This document shows positions 26,184 to 34,965 of a stretch of DNA of 64,000 nt, one piece after another. Source of the stretch: Davidsoniella eucalypti (lineage: Eukaryota; Ascomycota; Sordariomycetes; Microascales; Ceratocystidaceae). The first letter of the stretch is position 1. Each line of letters begins with the position of its first letter. The translations under genes were made by a program, and so were the position numbers. The notes below the pieces were generated by a model. The model was not told the origin of the DNA. It did no database searches and saw only the letters and a list, made by a program, of their open reading frames with translations. The stretch is from the NCBI GenBank assembly GCA_004009845.1, contig RMBW01000057.1:143847-207846 (forward strand), in the 5' to 3' direction.

Positions 26184-26483
26184 ATGACGGACCACCATGT
26201 TAAACCTACGGATTGGTTCACTTCACCATTATTGAACTCTGAAATTCTTCAAGAACCTGACAATAGCTATCGTTTCTTGGCTGTACAAAGCACTTTGTCA
26301 CAGTACAACATCGATGTTGGGGACAATATAGTGCACATTGGTGCCCAGTTCAAGTCTAAGCACATCAGCACACAAGTGAGCCATCGGTTTTTTTTTTTCT
26401 TTCTGGATTTTTTCTTTCTTCCTTCTCTACGCTAACCATCTGGCATATCTATATAGAAACCCAAGAAAGAAACACATCTCTAG
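26184..26483 (+). CDS. Candidate small spliced gene, 72-residue protein of unknown function
   Basis: I do not recognise this protein. Exon 1 (26184-26375) has 64 codons and ends in phase 0 at a GTGAGC donor. Exon 2 (26457-26483) adds eight residues and a TAG stop. The 81-nt intron has a poly-T tract, a GCTAAC branch-like motif 20-odd bases before the acceptor, and an ATATAG acceptor. The ATG sits in a good fungal context (ATCACAATGAC) downstream of TATA-like and pyrimidine-rich sequence. The product is soluble, His- and Asp-containing (MTDHHVKPTDWF...), with a basic C-terminal end (KPKKETHL); there is no signal peptide and no transmembrane helix. It could still be a chance frame; the promoter layout and complete intron signals are what support it. 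Confidence 0.4.
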
Positions 26484-27016
26484 ACATCATTTCTTTCTTG
26501 ACCTTTGAGGTTTCAGACTAAATCTACGACCAAGATGTCTATTGTAATGACAAGGTAATGAAGTAGCTTATATATACGGATAAGTTACACACTGGAACTA
26601 ATAAGCAGGATATAAAGTGAGTTATATCATAGATACACCAAGACTGATACACAATATGTAGTGTAGAATCGTTGTATGGGACTAGAACATAGGGCTTTGT
26701 TGGGCTTTGGATTATGAAATAAAATCAAGACAATTCATGTATGTAATACGCGGCATAGATTAAGTTTTTAATTAAAGGAAAATTATGTATACTGTAAAAC
26801 CTCATGCTATACAGTTCCTTGGTCTCTCGGTAAAGTTTAAGCAGTGATAAGAATACAATCCTTTTAGCCATAATCCGACGGCAGCCGGCTATGAACGAAG
26901 CCTATATTATGGGCGAAACTATACATGTAAGCCAATCGAACCACCCCTCTCAATAACTGGTATTGGATGAATTTTTGTACTTTGTTTTTGTGTTTCTAAA
27001 ACCACAAGCAGCCCTA
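26484..27016. other. AT-rich intergenic region
   Basis: Probable 3' untranslated regions of the small candidate gene (+) and of snx4 (-) meet here. Nothing else is seen. Confidence 0.5.
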
Positions 27017-28539
27017 TCATACTACAGCCGCTAGTCCGCTGTTATGGTTATTGCCTTGTGCCTTCTCTTGCCCAGCAATGTAATTCTCCCAGGAATTGAT
27101 CATGTTGTCGTAGTATGTGAGATTAGCGTCGCATAGTCCTAGCAGTTGACCGCGGAACTCGACTCTCTTGATATGATCAAATTCCTTAACTTCACGCATA
27201 GCCTCGTCGTCGAACTGTTGCATTGTCGTCTTGGAGCTTTGTACCTCTGTGTTAAGTGTATCCACACGCATTTCTAGCTTGCGTTGCCGTTCACGCCGTG
27301 CCTGGTCGTGGTCGACCCCGCGAGCATCTTCGATCCGTGAGCGGATAGCACCCGTAATGCTGAGTCCGTAGGATGATGAGCCGCCGTCGGACATTGCATC
27401 GCGTTCCGCAACGCTCTTGGCCAGGTACTCGGTGAGCTGTTCGTAGTCTAATTGCTTCTGCTCGCGTGTCTTGAGAAGAGTCTTGAGTGCGCCACAGTAA
27501 GCCTCCATATCACGCACACTACCAAGATAATCGACATCGGTATGCTCACGCATATCGTGCAGGTCTTTTGCGGTATCGTCAATGGCCCGTGCAAATGATC
27601 GTACTTCTGTCTCGATTCTGGGCTCCATGACGATCAACTTGCAGAACTGCTCTGCCAGCTCCCGCTGGTCAGTCTCCAAGTCTGTCAATCTTCGTACTAC
27701 ACGCACCAGAATCTTTTCGATGCTTGCTAGATTTTCATCGAGCTTGTCGGCCTTTTCGCGCACTTCGATAAACCGCTCGTCAGGCTTGTGTACTTTGGTA
27801 AAGGCGTTGATGACACTGTCAGCAAAGGCATCAAAGACTCCGCCCGGTCCGCTGATGCTTCCACTGTCACTACTCATGGAGCTCCGTTGGTTACGCGATC
27901 TCATAGTGGCGTTCCAGTCAGGACTCTCGAGGAAGGTGTGAAGGATCTTGGCACGTCTTAGATACGGATGCATGGATATACGTGTGAGAAAGCGCTCAAG
28001 GCTCTTCGCACGTCGGCTGGTAAATTCGGTACCGAATCTGTCGCCCCTCACATACTCCATGCGTTGCTTGTCGGGTATCGGAGGTACTGCACACACTACA
28101 TACTCTTTTACAAGAGCCTTGTAGAGATACACAAAGTCTGTGAAGCGGCGGCGCACCGTAGACGTAGGGCTCTGAAAGGTAGGGAAATCACTCTGTCGTT
28201 CGGTATGCGGTCAGTATATGCTTTTCAAGTTTGTTATAGAAGTAGGGTTGATGATAGTCGTACCTTTGTTGTGATCAGATAAGAAACAAATGCGTCTTTA
28301 GTGCCATCTTGCTCCTTGATAGGTTGTGTCACTGAACATTCCAGCTTGTCACCGAGAGCTGTGCCGACATCAATTTCCGCGCCGGTATGGATATGCTGTG
28401 GCATTTGCGTAGAGTTGGAGCTGGCAATTACCGAGTCGTCATAGTTGTAAGACGAGCTGGATGACGATGGCCTGGCATTTTGGCTTGTGAAGTTGTTGCT
28501 CTCGTCATGCCACGTGACGTTATCGAAGCCGTTGTCCAT
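27017..28539 (-). CDS. snx4: Sorting nexin-4 / Atg24 (PX-BAR protein)
   Basis: This is a phosphatidylinositol-3-phosphate-binding sorting nexin of endosomes that recycles cargo to the Golgi and takes part in selective autophagy (Cvt, pexophagy, mitophagy) in yeasts. There are two exons, 28539-28264 and 28171-27017, with a 92-nt intron (GTACGA...TTTCAG), giving 476 residues. The PX domain (about 65-155) reads across the junction: FVSYLITTK, then RRRFTDFVYLY, PPIPDKQ and GDRFGTEFTSRRAKSLERFL, lining up block by block with yeast Snx4. The remaining 300 residues are helical and coiled-coil (Vps5/BAR type), ending near an NxxENYI segment. The start ATG gives a DNGFDNVTWHDE N terminus. Length and architecture fit the family, and no catalytic function is expected. 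The only gene-level oddity is the fresh retrotransposon 0.83 kb upstream. Confidence 0.92.
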
Positions 28540-29371
28540 GATTAGCTGCTAAGAGACAAGTTCGGAAAACAGATGTCTCGTTATAGTGTATTTAAAGAGG
28601 CCAGTCGAAATGAGGAGAAGCTGGATGCCTTCAGGAAATGAAATATAGATATACTAATAAGGATAAACAAGAAAAAATGGCTTTGATAAGCGAAGGATAT
28701 GTCGATGAAGCTATAGTGCTGATAGTGCGCCAGCTGATTACCAGGAAAAGGGTAGTAGTCGTAGGTATTGTATCGAATGACGCCGAATCTGTCGAGATGC
28801 GCAAGATCGTAAGAGAGATGGAGATAGAAGAGAAAAGAAGAAAATTATGTTTTGCAAGGCTATCAAAAAAACCCGGCGATTCAGTCAAAGTTGACGTCTT
28901 TCTCTATATTCTAGATGGAGTAGTTGCAAGCTAGTCGGTGTTTCTGAGATGGGAGGGGGGAGGGAGGAGGAAAGAAGCCGTGGTCGCCGCAGTAGCTACT
29001 CTCGCTATTTCGTGGTGTATCTCTTGTAATTTACTAGTAGTCGATGTTAGGTAGGCGGCGGTAGTTGCTTTAGCGGGGTCTTCACTGTTTGCAAGTACAA
29101 AGTCTACTATTGTACAAATTGTATATCTCTATATCTCGCCGCAAACAATAAACAGGGAAAAAATCCAGACAAAGGCCGATTGAAGGGAGAGAAACTCTAG
29201 AAGCATCAACTATGTAGCTTGACTATTCCGGAAAAGTATAGGAATGGATAGATCTATCTACCAATGTAAGTTATGAAGCTTATAGGAATTAATTGCCTGG
29301 CACGGAGTTTCGCAACCAGTAGTCGATCTCAAGATTCGATGACGCTCTTTAGATTGTTAGTCATTGCCCTC
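28540..29371. other. snx4 upstream region, up to the retrotransposon
   Basis: This is the presumed snx4 promoter. A 98-codon ATG frame on the plus strand (28638-28934) overlaps it but has no family match or splice evidence. G-rich GGGAGGGGGGAGGGAGGAGG lies at about 28,951-28,970. The retrotransposon insertion separates this promoter from sequence farther upstream. Confidence 0.5.
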
Positions 29372-29376
29372 ACACT
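29372..29376. repeat. Target-site duplication, left copy (ACACT)
   Basis: The five bases ACACT immediately left of the element are repeated exactly at 33664-33668 on the right. A perfect 5-bp duplication is the mark of integrase-mediated LTR-element insertion. Confidence 0.95.
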
Positions 29377-29525
29377 TGTTGTGGAGAAAATATGTAAAGG
29401 GTGATTTATTAATAGGGGTCTATGAAGGAAATGTTATGGAGGTGTTATTATATAGAGTCGAGGTAAGTCACGTGATGTAGTGTATGCGTAGTCACGTGAT
29501 GTGCAAGGCTAGTACACCTACAACA
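29377..29525 (-). repeat. 3' LTR (149 bp)
   Basis: This is the downstream LTR in element orientation. Read on the minus strand it holds two copies of ACATCACGTGAC (plus-strand copies of GTCACGTGATGT at 29467-29478 and 29491-29502), then TATATAA (29448-29454), then AATAAA (29405-29410), a compact U3-R-U5 layout. The ends TGTTG/CAACA form a 5-bp inverted repeat. Confidence 0.96.
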
Positions 29526-29537
29526 CCCCCCCATTTC
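29526..29537 (-). other. Polypurine tract for plus-strand DNA synthesis
   Basis: On the minus strand GAAATGGGGGGG lies directly against the 3' LTR. A purine run in this position is the primer site for second-strand synthesis in LTR retroelements. A single T interrupts the purines. Confidence 0.8.
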
Positions 29538-29578
29538 CAGAAGTAGGTAGTATGGCGTCGTCAATGAAGAGGTAGACG

Positions 29579-32500
29579 TCATTGGGTTGTAGATTTGACC
29601 ATACCAATTAACCGTATGAATTCCGTGAATTTGATTTTGGGCAGTGATTTAGTCAAACCATCAGCTGGCATCAACATGGTGCTGATGTACTCAACGTTGA
29701 AAACATTCATTTCTCTCAAATCGCGAAAAAGTGAGTGTCGAAGGATATAATGTCGGTTCCTTGTGTTCATGCCAGAACCTTTGACGGTATCGATGGCAGG
29801 GAGACAGTCCATGAGGAGTGTTATTGGCATTGGTTTGGTTTGCCAAATTTCATGGTATATCGTTCTGATCCATTCGGCGCAACGTGCAGCGTCGGCGCCA
29901 GCAACAAATTCCGCTTCGCAAGTGCTAGTTGATGTCAAAGTTTGACGTTTGGACTTCCAGTGGATGGGAGTACCGTTCACCATGAAGATGTATCCGCCAT
30001 GGGCTTTAGCTTGGCGAGTGGTACTCCAGCTAGCATCAGAAGCGCCGAGGAGAGGGCGTGATTCAGAGTTGGCTGCAGTGAATGTCAAACCAGTGGTTTT
30101 GGTAGATCGTAAGTAGCGAACGGTGTTCTGGAGTGCGTGCCAGGATCCCAGAGTGGGAGAAGATAGACACGACGCAAGGATAGAAGCGGCATAGGCAATG
30201 TCAGGTCTTGTGAAGGTGGAAAGGTGAAGAATTGATCCAACGCCTGACGCGTATTTGGCTTTCTGGTTATCGCTGATCGGAGTGGTGTCGTCCATGATGG
30301 TGTCGTTGGGTAGTGGAACAAGTGCTGTGCGGCAGTCAACAAGATCAAGTTTCTTTGCAAGAGCTTCGATTTTGGATTGTTGTGTTACACTGATTCTCAT
30401 GTCCTTATCTTGGCGTAACTCCATACCGAGGTATGAAGTGGTCGTTGAATTGTCCTTGAGTTGGATCAACTTTCCAATTTCAGCGTAAACTGAGCTCAAT
30501 ATGTCGTGTGTGGGAGCAGTTCCAATGATATCGTCGACCCAAACAGCTAACAGAATGTTGTCTCGGCGGTATAAGTTTGGCTGAGATTTTAAAGGTGTGA
30601 ATCCCACAGATTTAAGTATGTCTGACAGTTTCTTTTGCCATCTGTTGCCAGCAGTTCGAAGTCCGTAAATGGGCCGTTTCAGTTTAATTGTCATTCCGGG
30701 AATCTTCTCAATAAAACTGGGTTGATGCATATAAAGCTCTTTGTCTAGTTCGGCTTGGAGGTAGGCAGCAGTGACGTCGGCTGTTCGAATGACATGCTTG
30801 TATTCTGCGGCGTATGCCAGTAAAGTGCGAATGCTTGCAATGTGGGCAGTATCGGCGTATGCGAGTTGGTCCGTGACATTGGGTTCCGAGTATCCCTTGG
30901 CTACGAGTCTGGCTTTGAAGGTTCCATCAGGCTTGTGTGCGAAAACCCATCTATTGCCGATTATCTTGGTTTTGGGCGGTATGTCTTTTGTGGGTATATA
31001 CTCGAAGACCTCGAAACTAGCCATGTTTTCAAGTTCTTTTGACATTGCATGTCTCCAGAAGATTTTGTTGTCGCTGTTGAGTGCGTCGATCGGTGTGATG
31101 TCTGTGGCCTCAGCGGAGTTGACAGTCGGTATTTCGGTAAAGTAAAGTTCGTTGTCAACAAATACAACGTCTCGTCTGGTCTTGACTTCGAATCCACGTT
31201 GCGTTTTAATCAAAAATTGGTAGTTGTGGTCGTTTGAGTAGCCAATAAAACAGGCCCTTTCTGTGCGGGTTGAAAGCTTATCGGTAGGGTTCGGATCGTG
31301 TAGGTGTGAGAGACATCCAAAGCGGTGAGTTTCGAGCATGCCGTCTGGTTTGTCCGGGAACGCGATAGAGTATGGTGATTTTGGTTGGCGTTTGGTCGGG
31401 GTTCTGTTGTGTAGCCATACGGCTGTTTCCATGGAGTGATACCAGTATTGGGTTGGTATGTTGCTGTCCAGGAACAGAGACCGGGTTTTAGTGGTTATAG
31501 TCTGCACATGTCGTTCTGCGATTCCGTTTTGTTGTGGTGCATATGCAGAGCTCGTTTGTGATTGTATTCCGTGTTTAGCGTATATTTCAAGCATCTTGTC
31601 GGATACCAATTCGGAGCCGTTGTCGGAATATATGATTCGTATTTTGTTGTTCCATTGTCGTTGTAGAAGTGTGATCAGTTTGTCCATTTCGGTTATAGCG
31701 GCTTTCTTTGTGTGCAAAGGTCTGGTCCACGTGTATCCTGAGTGTGAATCCACGACTATAAGGATGTAGACAGGTGAACTGTTGGTAACGCCAGATGGTG
31801 ATTTCGGGAAAGAGCTCCTACCACCAACAACATCAATGTGTAGTGAATCAAGAAAGTTGGTCCCGCGAGGAATGTCTGCAGTGCCTGGATGCCTTTTGGT
31901 TTTAGTTTCGATACAGGTTTTGCAGTATTGCGGATGTGTGTATTTGACGTTGTTGGCCTTGGCAAGTAGTTGGCCTTTTGTTGACCCAGGATGACCCCAT
32001 CTCAGGTGCCAGTCTATATCGGCGGCGAGCATGGTGATTGTTTCTTCAGTTGCCGTCGTGTCTACAGCGTCGGTTTTGTCGAGAGTGTCGTTGGATGATG
32101 CCATGACGTCTGTCTGTGTTGTATGTGTGTTGTATGAGTGTTGTACTTGAATATCCATGTTGTATAGGCCGTTTTCTTCAGTGAAGTGTAAGATTGTGTG
32201 ACCCATCTTGTTGTTGAATTTGAAAGAATCAAGATTGCTCGTTACAAGTGTTAAGTTTAATGACTTTATATCTTTAAAAGAAATAAGATTGCTGCCGGAT
32301 TTTATGAAAAGAGCATTGTAAATTGAAAACGAACTACCATCTAGACCCACTAAAACCACATCTCCTTCACCATCTGCCAATGCCAGTTCACCGCTTGCTG
32401 TCCTAATTTTACGAAGGGTTGGTCGCAGGTTAGTGAAACTGGTGGCGGAAGAGAATATGGAGACTTGTGATCCAGAGTCTAGAGATAGGGGTATGGTTCT

Positions 32501-33448
32501 CTTACAGTACTGTGGAGATTCCTCCCATGCCGATGCCGACCTAGCGTGAGGTTGCGCTCGGCCAGGTTTCGATGGTCCAGAAATCGACGGTCGAGAGTTC
32601 GGCGGTCCAGAGTGTGACGGACCAGGGGTCGACGTTTGTTGCTTTATGTGCTGTTGGTAAAGATGTTTCACTTTGCACATCTTACAGTAGGTCGGCTTCT
32701 CAGGGTCGAATCTTTTCTGAGTAGCCGGGTATAGGTTTTTGACAACAGTCGACATCTCCCTCGAGAAAGTTGGCCAATCTGAAGCAGACATCAGATTCGG
32801 GAAAGAACGTATTATAGGATGTACAGCAAGCACTAGTTCGGAAACCCGATTGATAAAATGCCTATCCGAAAGACAGGATTCTTTGTCCAAGTTGTCGCGG
32901 GTGATTCGCAGATCGTTCGCTGTTTTCAAAAGTGTGTCGATCCCATTTTTACGACTGTAATACAAACTACAGAATCGGCGCATGAAGACAAACCCAAGTT
33001 CGCGATCGTGTGTTTCAACAGATTCAGCGATATTGAGAATTATCTGTCTGGCAGACAGGTTGGTTTCGTAGTATGTGGGAGCCGCACGAGACAGAGCGAC
33101 ACGCCATGCCTTTTCCACAATCCTGAAGTCGTTGTGGTAGACGTTGGACGCGTCTGCGAGTATGAAAGTTGTGCAAGTTGAGTATGCTTGCAAGCGAACT
33201 TCTTCCATCCACTGAGTCGTAGTCATTGACTCAATGTTGGGTAGGAAACCGGGGGCCGTTATGATGGTTGTGCGTTGTATGTGATCAACTGTCGGGTCTG
33301 AGAAGTACGTCTCTGACCTTTTCAAATCTATCAAGCTGTACAGCACAATACCATTCGTATGGCACACATCGGTTCTGGTCGATTGACCCCCTAGCATCTT
33401 TTCATCATCGGACATCTTTTTGGTAGACGAACGAGTGATTCTTGACAT
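29579..33448 (-). CDS. Copia-type Gag-Pol polyprotein (protease, integrase, RT, RNase H)
   Basis: This is one frame of 1289 residues with no frameshift between gag and pol, as in Drosophila copia and yeast Ty5. The first about 300 residues are Gag-like; the nucleocapsid position has only CKMC-x3-H, not a full CCHC knuckle. The protease has LDSGS in the active-site position. Integrase has an HHCC zinc module (WHLRWGH ... CKTC) and the D,D,E core (HIDVV, YSDNGSE, NGIAERH). Reverse transcriptase has KARLVAKG, DVTAAYLQAELD, PIYGLRTAGNRW and the catalytic box VWVDDI, where the usual YVDD is WVDD. RNase H has GASDASW, and STCEAEF supplies further acidic residues. No stop or missing catalytic acid is seen, so the element may be active. 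The start ATG is 66 nt inside the 5' LTR. The stop lies about 40 nt before the polypurine tract. Confidence 0.96.
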   Translation of the reverse strand: MSRITRSSTKKMSDDEKMLGGQSTRTDVCHTNGIVLYSLIDLKRSETYFSDPTVDHIQRTTIITAPGFLPNIESMTTTQWMEEVRLQAYSTCTTFILADASNVYHNDFRIVEKAWRVALSRAAPTYYETNLSARQIILNIAESVETHDRELGFVFMRRFCSLYYSRKNGIDTLLKTANDLRITRDNLDKESCLSDRHFINRVSELVLAVHPIIRSFPNLMSASDWPTFSREMSTVVKNLYPATQKRFDPEKPTYCKMCKVKHLYQQHIKQQTSTPGPSHSGPPNSRPSISGPSKPGRAQPHARSASAWEESPQYCKRTIPLSLDSGSQVSIFSSATSFTNLRPTLRKIRTASGELALADGEGDVVLVGLDGSSFSIYNALFIKSGSNLISFKDIKSLNLTLVTSNLDSFKFNNKMGHTILHFTEENGLYNMDIQVQHSYNTHTTQTDVMASSNDTLDKTDAVDTTATEETITMLAADIDWHLRWGHPGSTKGQLLAKANNVKYTHPQYCKTCIETKTKRHPGTADIPRGTNFLDSLHIDVVGGRSSFPKSPSGVTNSSPVYILIVVDSHSGYTWTRPLHTKKAAITEMDKLITLLQRQWNNKIRIIYSDNGSELVSDKMLEIYAKHGIQSQTSSAYAPQQNGIAERHVQTITTKTRSLFLDSNIPTQYWYHSMETAVWLHNRTPTKRQPKSPYSIAFPDKPDGMLETHRFGCLSHLHDPNPTDKLSTRTERACFIGYSNDHNYQFLIKTQRGFEVKTRRDVVFVDNELYFTEIPTVNSAEATDITPIDALNSDNKIFWRHAMSKELENMASFEVFEYIPTKDIPPKTKIIGNRWVFAHKPDGTFKARLVAKGYSEPNVTDQLAYADTAHIASIRTLLAYAAEYKHVIRTADVTAAYLQAELDKELYMHQPSFIEKIPGMTIKLKRPIYGLRTAGNRWQKKLSDILKSVGFTPLKSQPNLYRRDNILLAVWVDDIIGTAPTHDILSSVYAEIGKLIQLKDNSTTTSYLGMELRQDKDMRISVTQQSKIEALAKKLDLVDCRTALVPLPNDTIMDDTTPISDNQKAKYASGVGSILHLSTFTRPDIAYAASILASCLSSPTLGSWHALQNTVRYLRSTKTTGLTFTAANSESRPLLGASDASWSTTRQAKAHGGYIFMVNGTPIHWKSKRQTLTSTSTCEAEFVAGADAARCAEWIRTIYHEIWQTKPMPITLLMDCLPAIDTVKGSGMNTRNRHYILRHSLFRDLREMNVFNVEYISTMLMPADGLTKSLPKIKFTEFIRLIGMVKSTTQ

Positions 33449-33500
33449 GAGGTAAAAGTTTTGTTATATTTGTCAAAGGTTTGCTGGGAAGCAGTCAAAC

Positions 33501-33514
33501 AAGGGCTCATAACC
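33501..33514 (-). other. Primer-binding site complementary to initiator tRNA-Met anticodon arm
   Basis: The plus strand next to the 5' LTR reads AAGGGCTCATAACC. Its AGGGCTCATAACC part equals the anticodon stem-loop of fungal initiator tRNA-Met (anticodon CAT), so the minus-strand genomic RNA can pair with it. Pairing with the middle of the tRNA, not its 3' CCA end, is the half-tRNA priming known from copia and Ty5. The match ends at about tRNA position 39-40, where the cleaved half-tRNA would end. Confidence 0.85.
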
Positions 33515-33663
33515 TGTTGTGGAGAAAATATGTAAAGGGTGATTTATTAATAGGGGTCTATGAAGGAAATGTTATGGAGGTGTTATTATATAGAGTCGAG
33601 GTAAGTCACGTGATGTAGTGTATGCGTAGTCACGTGATGTGCAAGGCTAGTACACCTACAACA
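33515..33663 (-). repeat. 5' LTR (149 bp)
   Basis: This is the upstream LTR in element orientation, identical to the copy at 29377-29525. It is expected to drive transcription of the element towards lower coordinates. Confidence 0.96.
33543..33640 (-). promoter_or_regulatory. LTR promoter: two CACGTG boxes, TATA box, AATAAA
   Basis: In transcription order on the minus strand, two 12-bp direct repeats with the palindrome TCACGTGA (33629-33640 and 33605-33616) are followed by TATATAA (33586-33592) and AATAAA (33543-33548). CACGTG is the binding core of bHLH factors such as Cbf1/Pho4-type proteins in fungi. Spacing is consistent with an enhancer-TATA-polyadenylation layout. The binding factor is inference. 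Confidence 0.6.
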
Positions 33664-33668
33664 ACACT
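33664..33668. repeat. Target-site duplication, right copy (ACACT)
   Basis: This is an exact repeat of the five bases left of the element. Confidence 0.95.
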
Positions 33669-34965
33669 CTCCGCAGCCCCCCAACCTAGAGCTTGCTTCC
33701 CTGTTCGGTTGGGGCTGGGTAAGGGAAAGGGTCTAGTTTTGGGTGAGCTATGGTCAGCTGGCAAGACAGCTGTCAGCAGCTCCAGGCAGCCGAATAAATC
33801 CTATGGGTTAGACATGTGACGAATCACATGAACATGCAGAAAAGTGTAAAAAAGTGGTTTCGGTTCAAGTGAAAATGTGATGGTCATTGGTAAACTATTA
33901 CGTGCATAACGGGACGAATTCAAAGGAACCGGTTCTTGTAGTTTATAAAGTCTATTCAGTTGTGCTAAAGAGTATCGAGTCTCTCTTATTCGGGTAAGAG
34001 GAGTGATAATATATGACTTTCCCATATGACCAACAATATAAATAAATGAAAAGCAGAGAGGTAACTAAGTAAGAGTTGAGTTTGATTTAAAACAAATGAC
34101 AATAGGAAATAGAAAAGGAAAGGAGTGAAAGCCTGTGCCTGAAAGAAGTAAAAGTTGGTAAAAGATCCCAAGATTCCATAACCATTGTCCTGGCCTTAAT
34201 GATAAAATAAAAAATAAGAACATGAAACTATACACACGCGAAGGATAGAAATAAGAAAAAAAATGTGGTAAAGAATGACTGGGAAAGTTTGAGAATTTTC
34301 TGAGTTTTTTTGTGTTCCTTTCTAATACGTTGAGTAGAAAAGAGAATTCGATGTAGAAAAAGAGCGTCAAAAAGTCAGCGGAACGTTTCCATAAGAAAAT
34401 ATTTGAGAAGGAAAAAAAAAAAAGAGAACAGCAATGAGCATCGTCTGGTCCGATCAGTGATGGTCTTGTTGATGACGGGTTGTGAAGCAAATAAGAAAAG
34501 AAAGAAAAATAAAGGGTGGCCGTCGGCATAGCTACGACAGGCTCCGTCACTACTGAAACTGGTATGAAAATATAGATACAGCACAGAGATCAAGCCACCG
34601 GCGCTGAGTAAGATATAATGCGTAAAGAGAACAAGGAAAGATGAATCAGATATAAAAGCAAAGACAGGGACGAAGAGATTCAATCATAAAGTCGGCTTCG
34701 CCTTAGGCTCAAGAGTGAGCGCCAAATAGTTGGATGTTGTGGGTGAAACCAGACTCAATTGTACAGGAAGATGTACGAAAGATTAGTCTACTCGAAAACA
34801 AAGAGACTCCCTGAGAAAAGAATCTCGATATTCTCTTCGTCCCCATAGCGAGAGCGAGAGGGGCATCGTAACGTCTAAATGCAAGATATAGAAAAGAGAA
34901 AAGACTAGCGAGCAAACAAACCAAAAAAAATATATCAGAAACAGTCGTGTATCGATGGCATTCGT
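33669..34965. other. Intergenic region right of the retrotransposon
   Basis: This is A-rich sequence downstream of letm1 that probably contains a long letm1 3' untranslated region. Minus-strand frames here are F/S/L-rich read-through of A-rich DNA and resemble no protein. No gene is supported. Confidence 0.55.

Larger units (their letters stand above)
29377..33663 (-). mobile_element. Full-length Ty1/copia LTR retrotransposon, apparently intact
   Basis: This is a 4287-bp element in minus orientation with 149-bp LTRs at both ends, which I find identical base by base. The LTRs start TGTTG and end CAACA. It has a 5-bp target duplication, a primer-binding site, a polypurine tract and a single uninterrupted gag-pol frame of 1289 codons. 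Domain order protease, integrase, reverse transcriptase, RNase H is the Pseudoviridae (copia) order. Identical LTRs and an open frame imply very recent insertion with no sign of repeat-induced mutation. It lies between snx4 and letm1 and disrupts no recognisable gene. Confidence 0.97.

Noticed and set aside
28638..28934. 98-codon ATG frame in the snx4 upstream region
   Set aside because: K/E/V-rich and protein-like, but the mirror frame on the other strand is equally open, there is no family match, and it lies 100 bp from the snx4 start.
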